Assembly: GCA_050945235.1 (NCBI GenBank)
Contig: JBMNSO010000130.1
Location: 1-5,119, forward strand
Source of the DNA: DUOD01 sp050945235
Lineage (GTDB): Bacteria > Bacillota > Clostridia > DUOD01
Reading direction: 5' to 3'
DNA length: 5,119 bases
This document shows, piece after piece, positions 1-5,119 of the stretch. The stretch's first letter is position 1, and each line of letters opens with the position of its first letter. A program made the position numbers and the translations under genes. The notes beneath the pieces are model-generated. The model was not told where the DNA came from. It did not search any database and saw only the letters and a list, made by a program, of their open reading frames with translations.

Positions 1-463
1 CCTCTTGTATCTCACCGTCACCTAGCAACACATACACTTTATAATCTTGCTTATTTCGTTTCGCAGCTAAGGCCATGCCAACACCATGGGAAATACCCTG
101 ACCCAGGGAACCGGTGGTCATCTCTATACCTGGGGTTTTATTCATATCAGGATGTCCCTGGAGGATGCTATCTATATCCCTTAGCGTCCACAGTATTTCC
201 CTGTCGAAATACCCTGCCTCAGCAAGGGCTGCATACTGGGCCGGACCGCAGTGTCCCTTTGAAAGTATGAACCTGTCCCTGTCCGGTTTATCGGGGTTTT
301 TGGGATCATGGTTCATTCTGTAGAAATACAAATATGTAAGCAATTCCACAGATGATAAGGAACCACCTGGATGGCCCGAACCTGCCTTATTGATCATAGT
401 TACTATATCTTCACGGATTTTTTGTGCCATGGTTTTTAGTTCATTTATATCGAATTTTTTCAT
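1..463 (-). CDS. Transketolase, N-terminal (TPP-binding) subunit, partial (3' end outside window)
   Basis: The first 154 residues are present and the frame runs off the window edge. Transketolase moves a two-carbon ketol unit between sugar phosphates using thiamine diphosphate and a divalent metal, in the cytoplasm. Visible motifs are SGHPGGSLS (about 29-37, with the cofactor/substrate-side His31), RDRFILSKGHCGPAQY (about 62-77, His71), LQGHPD (101-106), TGSLGQG (117-123) and the beginning of the metal/TPP motif as GDGEIQE (148-154) exactly at the edge. The short N-terminus, beginning about 28 residues before SGHPGG, fits both full-length and split enzymes; the clostridial setting suggests the split form, with the C-terminal subunit as next gene (inference). 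ATG start at 463 is supported by AGGGTGA six bases upstream; the SDR gene stops only 12 nt before it, suggesting translational coupling. A sugar-specific paralogue rather than the housekeeping pentose phosphate enzyme is possible given the operon. Confidence 0.93.
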   Translation of the reverse strand, partial: MKKFDINELKTMAQKIREDIVTMINKAGSGHPGGSLSSVELLTYLYFYRMNHDPKNPDKPDRDRFILSKGHCGPAQYAALAEAGYFDREILWTLRDIDSILQGHPDMNKTPGIEMTTGSLGQGISHGVGMALAAKRNKQDYKVYVLLGDGEIQE

Positions 464-465
464 TC

Positions 466-475
466 AATTCACCCT
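466..475 (-). promoter_or_regulatory. Ribosome binding site of the transketolase gene, abutting the SDR stop codon
   Basis: Read on the minus strand the block is AGGGTGAATT, directly after the SDR TAA stop (476-478) and two bases before the ATG at 463. The AGGGTGA core is a good Shine-Dalgarno match. A ribosome finishing the SDR gene would cover this site, which suggests coupled translation. The same ten bases precede the E2 gene at 4788-4797. Confidence 0.75.
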
Positions 476-1270
476 TTAAGTATTCTTCTTCATGGATTTT
501 TCCATATACTCTTCAGGAATCTTTCCCTGAATAGTCCAGCCCCCGTCCACATAAAACAGTTGGCCTGTCATGAATTTAGAATCGTCGGAGGCTAAGAATA
601 CTGCCGGACCAACCATTTCCTCGGCGTCCGCCGTACGATTAAGGGGAACCACTCCACCCCAGGTAACTCTGTAGTCGGGATCATCCCTTAGGTTTCTGTC
701 GACATTGGTAGGCCCGGGGGCAAAGGTATTGATCCTAATATTATACGGCGCCAGTTCCACAGCCAGTTGTTTGGTCATGGCATGGATACCTCCTTTACTG
801 GAAGCATAGGCAACCAGGTTTTTTACACCCAGCTCAGCACAATTTGTCGACACATTGACTATGGTACCCCCGCCCTTATCCTTCATAAGCCTGGCAGCCT
901 CTAGGCAGCAAAAGAAAGTTCCTCTAAGATTGGTATTTATAACATAGTCCCATTTTTCCGGTGTTATCTTAAACAAATCGGTCCAACCGGTTACCCCGGC
1001 ATTATTCACCAATACATCAACACGTCCCAGACGCTCTTTTATAGTATTAAACATATCAAAGATTTCATCGGTACTGCTTATATCCGCCTTCACCGCAAGG
1101 GCCTTTCTGCCCAACGCCTTTATGGCTTCCATAGTTTGCTGAGCACCCTCAAGATCTGTATTATAGTTGACTACCACATCGGCACCCTCACGGGCCATCC
1201 CGATAGCAATAGCTGCCCCTATTCCTTTGCTGGCGCCGGTGACCAGAGCTATCTTATCTTTGAGTTTCAT
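476..1270 (-). CDS. Short-chain dehydrogenase/reductase (SDR), classical glucose-1-dehydrogenase/FabG-like
   Basis: A 264-residue classical SDR, expected to be a soluble NAD(P)(H)-dependent oxidoreductase, usually tetrameric. The Rossmann cofactor motif TGASKGIG is at 11-18, NNAG at 89-92, the active-site Asn in NTN at 112-114, YASSK at 155-159 (Tyr155, Lys159), the PG motif in NTFAPGPTN after about 180, and the C-terminal FMTGQLFYVDGGW. The second beta strand ends VVVNYN instead of in an Asp, which leans towards NADP(H), though this is not decisive. The catalytic Ser position, 13 residues before Tyr155, is Thr142 (NVST). After VDGGW there is a charged tail of about 18 residues, somewhat longer than usual. 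ATG at 1270 is preceded by GGGAGGAGGG at good spacing; the gene sits 23 nt after the MDR. FabG function is unlikely because no fatty-acid genes are near; a sugar, polyol or 3-ketoacyl substrate in the local pathway is inferred. Confidence 0.92.
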   Translation of the reverse strand: MKLKDKIALVTGASKGIGAAIAIGMAREGADVVVNYNTDLEGAQQTMEAIKALGRKALAVKADISSTDEIFDMFNTIKERLGRVDVLVNNAGVTGWTDLFKITPEKWDYVINTNLRGTFFCCLEAARLMKDKGGGTIVNVSTNCAELGVKNLVAYASSKGGIHAMTKQLAVELAPYNIRINTFAPGPTNVDRNLRDDPDYRVTWGGVVPLNRTADAEEMVGPAVFLASDDSKFMTGQLFYVDGGWTIQGKIPEEYMEKSMKKNT

Positions 1271-1293
1271 ATAGACCCTCCTCCCAACTCGGA

Positions 1294-2325
1294 TTAAAAA
1301 TCATAATACATAACTATCTTCAAAGCCTTTTTATTCTTCATAAGCTCAAAGGCCTCTTGCCACTGGGAGAGGGGCATTCTATGACTTATAATGGGTTTTA
1401 GATCAATGCCGGTATTTCTTATCATTCTCATCATAATATCCCATGTGTTCATACTATGGCCCACACTACCCATGATAGTAATACGTTTATGGACAATCCT
1501 CTCCATATTCAAATTCACGCTGGTAGCCCCCAACCCCAGTTGTATAAAGGAACCCATGGGCCTTACTAGATCTAATGCGGTGGTTATAGCCGATGGTACA
1601 CCTGAACACTCGAAAACCACATCCACACCCCTGCCCTTGGTATCCTCCATTATCCTTTTGCCTAAATCCTCCTTTTGTACATCTATGGGTACGCCCCCGA
1701 GCTTTCTTACTACCTCCAGCCTTTCCTTGTCCTGGGACACACCGGTGATATATGTCTTCAATCCCCTCTTTAGGGTAAGGATCATGCACATTAGACCTAT
1801 GGGCCCGGGTCCGGATATCAATACACAGTCACCCGAATTCAGACAGGCCACTTCCTCCACCGCCTGGACTGAGCTGGCAAAGGCCTCCAATATGGCCGCC
1901 TCTTCCAGGGTCATACTATCGGGTATTTTAAAGGCCATATCCTCCCTAACGCATACAAACTTAGTAAACCCGCCATTGGTACCATGACCCATCCCCCTCC
2001 TGTCAGGACAGAACATATAATACCCCTTGCGACAGAATTCACAGGTTTTGCATATTATCCTGTTTGAACCCAAAAGGGCTACTCTATCACCTACCTCAAA
2101 ACCCCTTACCTGTTTACCTTTTTCTACAATAATACCGGAAAGCTCATGGCCCAGTATAACCGGCGGATAATTCCTAAAGGTATCATTATAAACATGCAGA
2201 TCTGTACCGCATAACCCGGCATACTTAATCTCTACCTTTAGTTCATTGTCCGGGCACTTGGGTTCAGGTATTTCTTTTATACCGACGTTTCCAACCCCAC
2301 TTTTTGTTTTAATCAACGCTTTCAA
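1294..2325 (-). CDS. Zinc-dependent medium-chain alcohol/polyol dehydrogenase (sorbitol/threonine dehydrogenase-like)
   Basis: A 343-residue MDR enzyme expected to oxidise a secondary alcohol of a polyol or sugar derivative with NAD(P)+. Numbering from the TTG at 2325, catalytic-zinc ligands are Cys39 (GLCGTD), His60 with Glu61 (LGHE) and probably Glu147 (ILEAF). The structural-zinc cysteines are intact: Cys92, 95, 98 and 106, spaced C-x2-C-x2-C-x7-C. The nucleotide-binding motif GPGPIGL is at 172-178. The strand after it ends ITGVSQDKERL, without the Asp typical of NAD-specific relatives. Start: TTG at 2325 gives the family-like N-terminus MKALIKTK and has GAGGTG six bases upstream. An in-frame GTG at 2334, three codons earlier, would overlap that same Shine-Dalgarno and is less likely. 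Length matches sorbitol, threonine and galactitol-phosphate dehydrogenases (about 340-350). Substrate is not determinable; the kinase upstream and SDR downstream suggest carbohydrate catabolism. Confidence 0.92.
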   Translation of the reverse strand: MKALIKTKSGVGNVGIKEIPEPKCPDNELKVEIKYAGLCGTDLHVYNDTFRNYPPVILGHELSGIIVEKGKQVRGFEVGDRVALLGSNRIICKTCEFCRKGYYMFCPDRRGMGHGTNGGFTKFVCVREDMAFKIPDSMTLEEAAILEAFASSVQAVEEVACLNSGDCVLISGPGPIGLMCMILTLKRGLKTYITGVSQDKERLEVVRKLGGVPIDVQKEDLGKRIMEDTKGRGVDVVFECSGVPSAITTALDLVRPMGSFIQLGLGATSVNLNMERIVHKRITIMGSVGHSMNTWDIMMRMIRNTGIDLKPIISHRMPLSQWQEAFELMKNKKALKIVMYYDF

Positions 2326-2331
2326 AGCTGA

Positions 2332-2337
2332 CACCTC
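2332..2337 (-). promoter_or_regulatory. Ribosome binding site that decides the MDR start
   Basis: On the minus strand the bases read GAGGTG, six nucleotides before the TTG at 2325. The last three bases of this site are the upstream GTG (2332-2334) that a longest-ORF rule would choose. If that GTG were the start, the nearest purine-rich sequence would lie almost directly against it, a poor arrangement, so the site favours the TTG. Confidence 0.65.
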
Positions 2338-2353
2338 ACTTTATATCCGCAAT

Positions 2354-3493
2354 TCAATTCTTCATAAAGACTTTAACCAATTGCATAATGGATCTAGTGG
2401 TCTGGTAAAGATTATCCCTGCAATATAGTTTTGCTGTTTCAAAGGTCATGGGCCTTGTATTGGTGCTAAAAACAGCCCGTATGCCCATCCCGTAGACTTT
2501 GTCTATATCTTCACCTATAGATCCAACGATTGCTATAACCGGCACACCTATTTTCAATGCCCTTTGGCCTATGCCCACCGGCACCTTACCCTTAAGGCTC
2601 TGACCGTCTATCCTGCCCTCCCCTGTAATTATAAGGTCAGCGTCTTTGGCAACCTCGTCAAACTTTACCGCTTCCAGTAAGATTTTTATTCCGGACCGCA
2701 GGGTGGCATTGGCAAAGGCCATAAGGCCTGCCCCGAGCCCGCCGGCCGCACCGGTACCCGGTACAGTGTCTATGCATATCCTCAGATCTTTGTTTAGCAC
2801 CTTGGCGAAGTGCCTAAGATTATTATCCAGCAGTTTAACCATATGTTCATCGGCACCCTTTTGGGGGGCGTACACATAGGCGGCGCCGTCGGGTCCATAT
2901 AGGGGATTGGTGACATCACAGGCAACTATTATCTCGCGGTCGTCCAGTCGTTCATCTTTTTGGCTGATATCTATATGTTCAATCATGCCTAAGCCCTGGC
3001 CGGTAAGGGGTATTTCCCTACCTCCCTTGTCTAAGAACCTAACCCCTAAGGCAGCAGCCACACCTATGCCCCCGTCATTGGTAGCGCTTCCGCCAATGCC
3101 GATAATGATTTTCCGGCAACCCCTGTCCAGAGCATCTTTAATTAACTGTCCCGTACCGTATGTTGTTGTATTCCATGGATTTATCTGGTCACCTGCCAAC
3201 ACCAGCCCGGAAGCTGCGGCCATCTCAATAATCGCCGTGTCGCCATCGGGCAGTATTCCATAGAAGGACTTAACGGGTTTGAACAATGGCCCGATCACCT
3301 CCAGCCGAATCTTACGGCCTCCCAAGGCTGTAAGAAAGGCATCCACCGTGCCCTCACCCCCATCGGCCATGGGTATTTTTACGGTTTCGGTTTGGGGAAA
3401 GATTTCCTTTATCGCCTTCTCCATTATTTCGCAAACTTCTATTGAGTCCATGGTACCCTTGAAGGAATCCGGTACTAATATAATCTTTCGCAA
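2354..3493 (-). CDS. glxK: Glycerate 2-kinase (GlxK/GarK family)
   Basis: A full-length 379-residue member of the type I bacterial glycerate kinase family (usual length about 375-385), which phosphorylates D-glycerate with ATP to 2-phosphoglycerate in the cytoplasm, linking glycerate-forming routes (glucarate, glyoxylate, hydroxypyruvate or sugar-acid breakdown) to lower glycolysis. Hallmarks in order: VPDSFKGT (7-14), MADGGEGT (42-49), EMAAASGL (90-97), GIGGSATNDGG (132-142), GTGAAGGLGAGL in the middle, and TGEGRIDGQSLKGKVP (290-305). The start is TTG at 3493, preceded by AAAGGAG nine bases upstream, and it places VPDSFKG at the normal distance from the N-terminus. Its gap after E2 is 52 nt, the largest in the window; it stops 28 nt before the proposed MDR start. 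The family call is firm; glxK and garK names are interchangeable here. Its presence implies the operon yields glycerate. Confidence 0.95.
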   Translation of the reverse strand: MRKIILVPDSFKGTMDSIEVCEIMEKAIKEIFPQTETVKIPMADGGEGTVDAFLTALGGRKIRLEVIGPLFKPVKSFYGILPDGDTAIIEMAAASGLVLAGDQINPWNTTTYGTGQLIKDALDRGCRKIIIGIGGSATNDGGIGVAAALGVRFLDKGGREIPLTGQGLGMIEHIDISQKDERLDDREIIVACDVTNPLYGPDGAAYVYAPQKGADEHMVKLLDNNLRHFAKVLNKDLRICIDTVPGTGAAGGLGAGLMAFANATLRSGIKILLEAVKFDEVAKDADLIITGEGRIDGQSLKGKVPVGIGQRALKIGVPVIAIVGSIGEDIDKVYGMGIRAVFSTNTRPMTFETAKLYCRDNLYQTTRSIMQLVKVFMKN

Positions 3494-3547
3494 AAAGTTA
3501 CTCTCCTTTCAAAGCCTCAACTTTCAATCTCCTATATATAACTTTTT
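3492..3547 (-). repeat. 9-bp perfect inverted repeat spanning the E2-glycerate kinase junction
   Basis: Arms at 3539-3547 (AAAAAGTTA on the minus strand) and 3492-3500 (TAACTTTTT) are exact reverse complements separated by 38 nt. One arm includes two bases of the E2 stop codon and the other the first two bases of the kinase TTG start; the kinase Shine-Dalgarno lies in the loop. The loop also holds a direct repeat, TTGAAAG twice with starts 16 nt apart. The stem has a single G-C pair, so it would be weak, and chance in AT-rich spacer is possible. It lacks the GC-rich stem and trailing U run expected of an intrinsic terminator. Confidence 0.4.
3503..3509 (-). promoter_or_regulatory. Ribosome binding site supporting the TTG start of glycerate kinase
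   Basis: On the minus strand the bases read AAAGGAG, nine nucleotides before the TTG at 3491-3493. This near-consensus site is what makes the non-ATG start credible: no other in-frame start lies closer, and the conserved VPDSFKG motif begins at residue 7 from this TTG, as usual in the family. Confidence 0.75.
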
Positions 3548-4784
3548 ATATCTGGAACGGGAATTCTATAAGATGCTTAACTCTTTGGAGGAACCGGGCG
3601 GCGGGAGCACCGTCCACCATCCTGTGGTCAAACACCAGGGTCAGCTGCATTCTATGGGCTATGGCTACTGTATCGGTTTCCTTTAAGACCACAGGTTTTC
3701 TGACTATGGCACCCACTGCCAATATACAGCACTCCGGTGGGTTGATAATGGGTGTAAACTGTTCTACTTCGAACATACCCAGATTTGTTATGGTAAAAGT
3801 ACCACCCTCTAGATATTGGACCGATACTTTACCCTTTTTTATTTCATCAACCATGGAAGATAAGGCATCACTTATTTCAAGTATCCCCATTTTATCGGCA
3901 TTTTTTATTACCGGTACTACCAAACCCCTTTGACTATCCACCGCAACACCTATGTTAATATCCTTAATCAATACTATTTTTTCCCCATCCAGCCTTGAAT
4001 TGATGTATGGGTATTTCTTCAAAGCCCTGGAAACTATATATGTTAACAGGGCATCGTAGCTCACAGGCTTGCCTTCCAGCTTTAGCCTGTTGCGCCATTT
4101 GACCAGCATATCAGCATCGGCTTCCAAGGTTAGGGCGGCGGAGGGTTTTATTGCAGTGCTCTGGCACATCTTATCGGCTATAATCTTTCTGGTGCCGGTA
4201 AAGGGTATATATTCATCTGCCTCCATATCTTGGCCCAACCGTTCCTTGTCCTGCACTTGGCTTTCCTTCCGTTCCTGGGCAAAGGCTAGCACATCCTCCT
4301 TGGTAATACTCTTTCCCTCTCCCTTGGGCTTTATCATCCTATAGTCTATTCCCAGTTCCCGGGCCAGCCTTTTTGCCAAGGGTGAAATCTTGATTCTCCC
4401 ATCATCTTCCGGCAACTTATCTTTTGTTTCTATCTTTATATCCCTATCTTGCTTATCTTGACTCTCTAATTCAGCGTTGTCTTGGGTTTGATCTGATGAT
4501 CCGGTTTTGAGCAAATCCCTAATATAGTCATCCTCTAGGCTTTCACCTTCATCCAACAATACTGCAATAGGGTGTTGGCACAATACCTTTTCCCCTTCTT
4601 TAACAAGGATCTTGCCTATAATCCCGGATTCCGTTGCTTCTATATCCTGCAGCGCCTTATCGGTCTCAGCTTCAAGGATTACGTCACCTTCCTTTATGGT
4701 GTCCCCTTCCTTAACCAGCCAGCCTACGATGACTGCATCAGTCATATTTACGCCTATTTTAGGCATCTTCATTATTCTTGGCAC
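3546..4784 (-). CDS. Dihydrolipoamide acyltransferase (E2) of a pyruvate/acetoin-type 2-oxoacid dehydrogenase complex
   Basis: A 412-residue E2, the core of a 2-oxoacid (or acetoin) dehydrogenase complex, passing the acyl group from E1 via lipoyl-lysine to CoA. One lipoyl domain (about 1-80) carries the lipoylation site ETDKA, Lys43. A charged linker rich in Asp, Glu, Gln and Lys (about 82-130) follows, then a peripheral subunit-binding domain (about 131-168, starting IKISPLAKRLARELGI). The catalytic domain runs from about 195 to the end, with GLVVPVIKNADK, TFTITNLGMF and the active-site motif DHRMVDG (386-392; His387, Asp391). All parts needed for activity are present. The GTG start at 4784 has AGGGTGA six bases upstream and lies 16 nt after the E1 beta stop. 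The lipoyl domain has LCQHPIAVL where a V-x-V-G-type segment is more usual. The acyl substrate (pyruvate, acetoin, branched-chain) cannot be read from sequence; pyruvate or acetoin is favoured by overall resemblance. Confidence 0.95.
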   Translation of the reverse strand: MPRIMKMPKIGVNMTDAVIVGWLVKEGDTIKEGDVILEAETDKALQDIEATESGIIGKILVKEGEKVLCQHPIAVLLDEGESLEDDYIRDLLKTGSSDQTQDNAELESQDKQDRDIKIETKDKLPEDDGRIKISPLAKRLARELGIDYRMIKPKGEGKSITKEDVLAFAQERKESQVQDKERLGQDMEADEYIPFTGTRKIIADKMCQSTAIKPSAALTLEADADMLVKWRNRLKLEGKPVSYDALLTYIVSRALKKYPYINSRLDGEKIVLIKDINIGVAVDSQRGLVVPVIKNADKMGILEISDALSSMVDEIKKGKVSVQYLEGGTFTITNLGMFEVEQFTPIINPPECCILAVGAIVRKPVVLKETDTVAIAHRMQLTLVFDHRMVDGAPAARFLQRVKHLIEFPFQI

Positions 4785-4787
4785 GAT

Positions 4788-4797
4788 AATTCACCCT
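4788..4797 (-). promoter_or_regulatory. Ribosome binding site supporting the GTG start of E2
   Basis: On the minus strand the bases read AGGGTGAATT, leaving six nucleotides between AGGGTGA and the GTG at 4782-4784. It favours GTG over the in-frame ATGs at residues 5 and 7. The ten bases are identical to those before the transketolase gene at 466-475. Confidence 0.7.
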
Positions 4798-4800
4798 CTT

Positions 4801-5119
4801 CTAATAACTTAACACCTTGTGAACAGCATCCTTTATCCTGTCTACACTGGGTATAACATGGTTCTCCAATCCTATATTATAAGGCATGGGTACATTTAAC
4901 CCGCCCACCCTGACCGGTGGAGCATCCAGTAAGTCAAAGCCCCTGTCTATAACCTCGGCCACTATATCACTGGCTAGCCCTCCTCTTAGATTGGCCTCTT
5001 GAACCACCACTATTCTGTTGGTCTTTTCCAATGATTTGATAATGGTGTCATAGTCCAAAGGAAGAATAGACCTGATGTCAATCACTTCGCACTTCACACC
5101 TTCTTCTTCCTCCAGCTGA
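4801..5119 (-). CDS. 2-oxoacid (pyruvate/acetoin) dehydrogenase E1 component, beta subunit, partial (5' end outside window)
   Basis: Only the C-terminal 105 residues are present; the frame stays open through the window edge, reading QLEEEEGVKCEVIDIRS, so the GTG at 5097 is an internal Val codon and not a start. The segment is the transketolase C-terminal-like domain of E1 beta: VIDIRSILPLDYDTI, then NRIVVVQEANLRGGLASDI, LDAPPVRVGGLNVPMP, and a final helix PSVDRIKDAVHKVL. In the complex, E1 alpha and beta bind thiamine diphosphate at their interface, decarboxylate the 2-oxoacid (or cleave acetoin) and acylate the E2 lipoyl group. This domain helps form the E1 dimer interface and contacts E2. 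It stops with TAG 16 nt before E2. E1 alpha is expected immediately upstream, outside the window. The region holding the substrate-pocket residues is mostly missing, so specificity is unresolved. Confidence 0.93.
   Translation of the reverse strand, partial: QLEEEEGVKCEVIDIRSILPLDYDTIIKSLEKTNRIVVVQEANLRGGLASDIVAEVIDRGFDLLDAPPVRVGGLNVPMPYNIGLENHVIPSVDRIKDAVHKVLSY

Noticed and set aside
1487..1789. 100-residue minus-strand open frame within the MDR
   Set aside because: It is an alternative frame on the same strand as the MDR; its Gly/Arg/Lys-rich translation has no homology-like pattern.
1391..1987. 198-residue plus-strand open frame
   Set aside because: It lies wholly antisense to the MDR, whose zinc and cofactor motifs are unmistakable. 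The plus-strand translation shows no recognisable motif and no good ribosome binding site, so it is a shadow.
2907..3263. 118-residue plus-strand open frame
   Set aside because: It is antisense to the conserved GIGGSATNDGG part of glycerate kinase; its Pro/Ser-rich translation is typical of reading the reverse of Gly/Ala/Asp codons.
3494..3545. Intrinsic terminator between E2 and glycerate kinase
   Set aside because: The 9-bp inverted repeat is AT-rich with a 38-nt loop, and its downstream arm is followed by coding sequence rather than a free U run.
3279..3686. 135-residue plus-strand open frame crossing the E2-kinase junction
   Set aside because: It overlaps two firmly identified minus-strand genes and has no domain or credible start.
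4801..5097. A complete 98-residue gene starting at the GTG at 5097
   Set aside because: The frame continues to the window edge with E1 beta-like residues (QLEEEEG), and the product is only the terminal domain of a roughly 325-residue protein, so this is a truncation by the window.
1..5119. CRISPR array, tRNA, rRNA, insertion sequence or phage element
   Set aside because: The window is filled almost entirely by metabolic genes, with spacers under 55 nt; no periodic repeats, transposase motifs or tRNA-like folds were seen.

Overview
All identifiable genes lie on the minus strand in one compact, co-directional array, so transcription runs from high to low coordinates and both window edges cut through genes. 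In transcription order it holds: the C-terminal end of a 2-oxoacid dehydrogenase (pyruvate/acetoin-type) E1 beta subunit; a dihydrolipoamide acyltransferase (E2); a glycerate 2-kinase; a zinc-dependent medium-chain alcohol/polyol dehydrogenase (MDR); a short-chain dehydrogenase (SDR); and the N-terminal part of a split-type transketolase. Intergenic gaps are 12 to 52 nt and no convincing internal terminator or promoter was seen, so this is very probably the interior of one operon.

The organism looks like a Gram-positive anaerobe of the Clostridia or a relative. This is inferred from strong purine-rich Shine-Dalgarno sequences, frequent non-ATG starts (GTG for E2, TTG for the kinase, probably TTG for the MDR), heavy use of ATA and AGG codons, moderate GC, and a transketolase that appears to be the short N-terminal subunit of the two-gene form common in Firmicutes and archaea. 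No genus can be fixed from this.

The gene set fits catabolism of a carbohydrate-derived carbon source (polyol, ketose or sugar acid). The MDR and SDR would oxidise or reduce hydroxyl/carbonyl groups, the transketolase would move a two-carbon ketol unit, glycerate kinase would feed glycerate into lower glycolysis, and the E1/E2 complex would turn a 2-oxoacid (or acetoin) into acyl-CoA. The substrate cannot be read from the window; transporter, regulator, E1 alpha, E3 and the transketolase C-terminal subunit would have to lie outside it.

Points worth a second look: the mixed pathway content of the operon, an SDR whose catalytic Ser position appears to be Thr, an MDR start that the Shine-Dalgarno moves to a TTG, a 9-bp inverted repeat linking the E2 stop codon to the kinase TTG start, and an identical 10-base Shine-Dalgarno block before two different genes.
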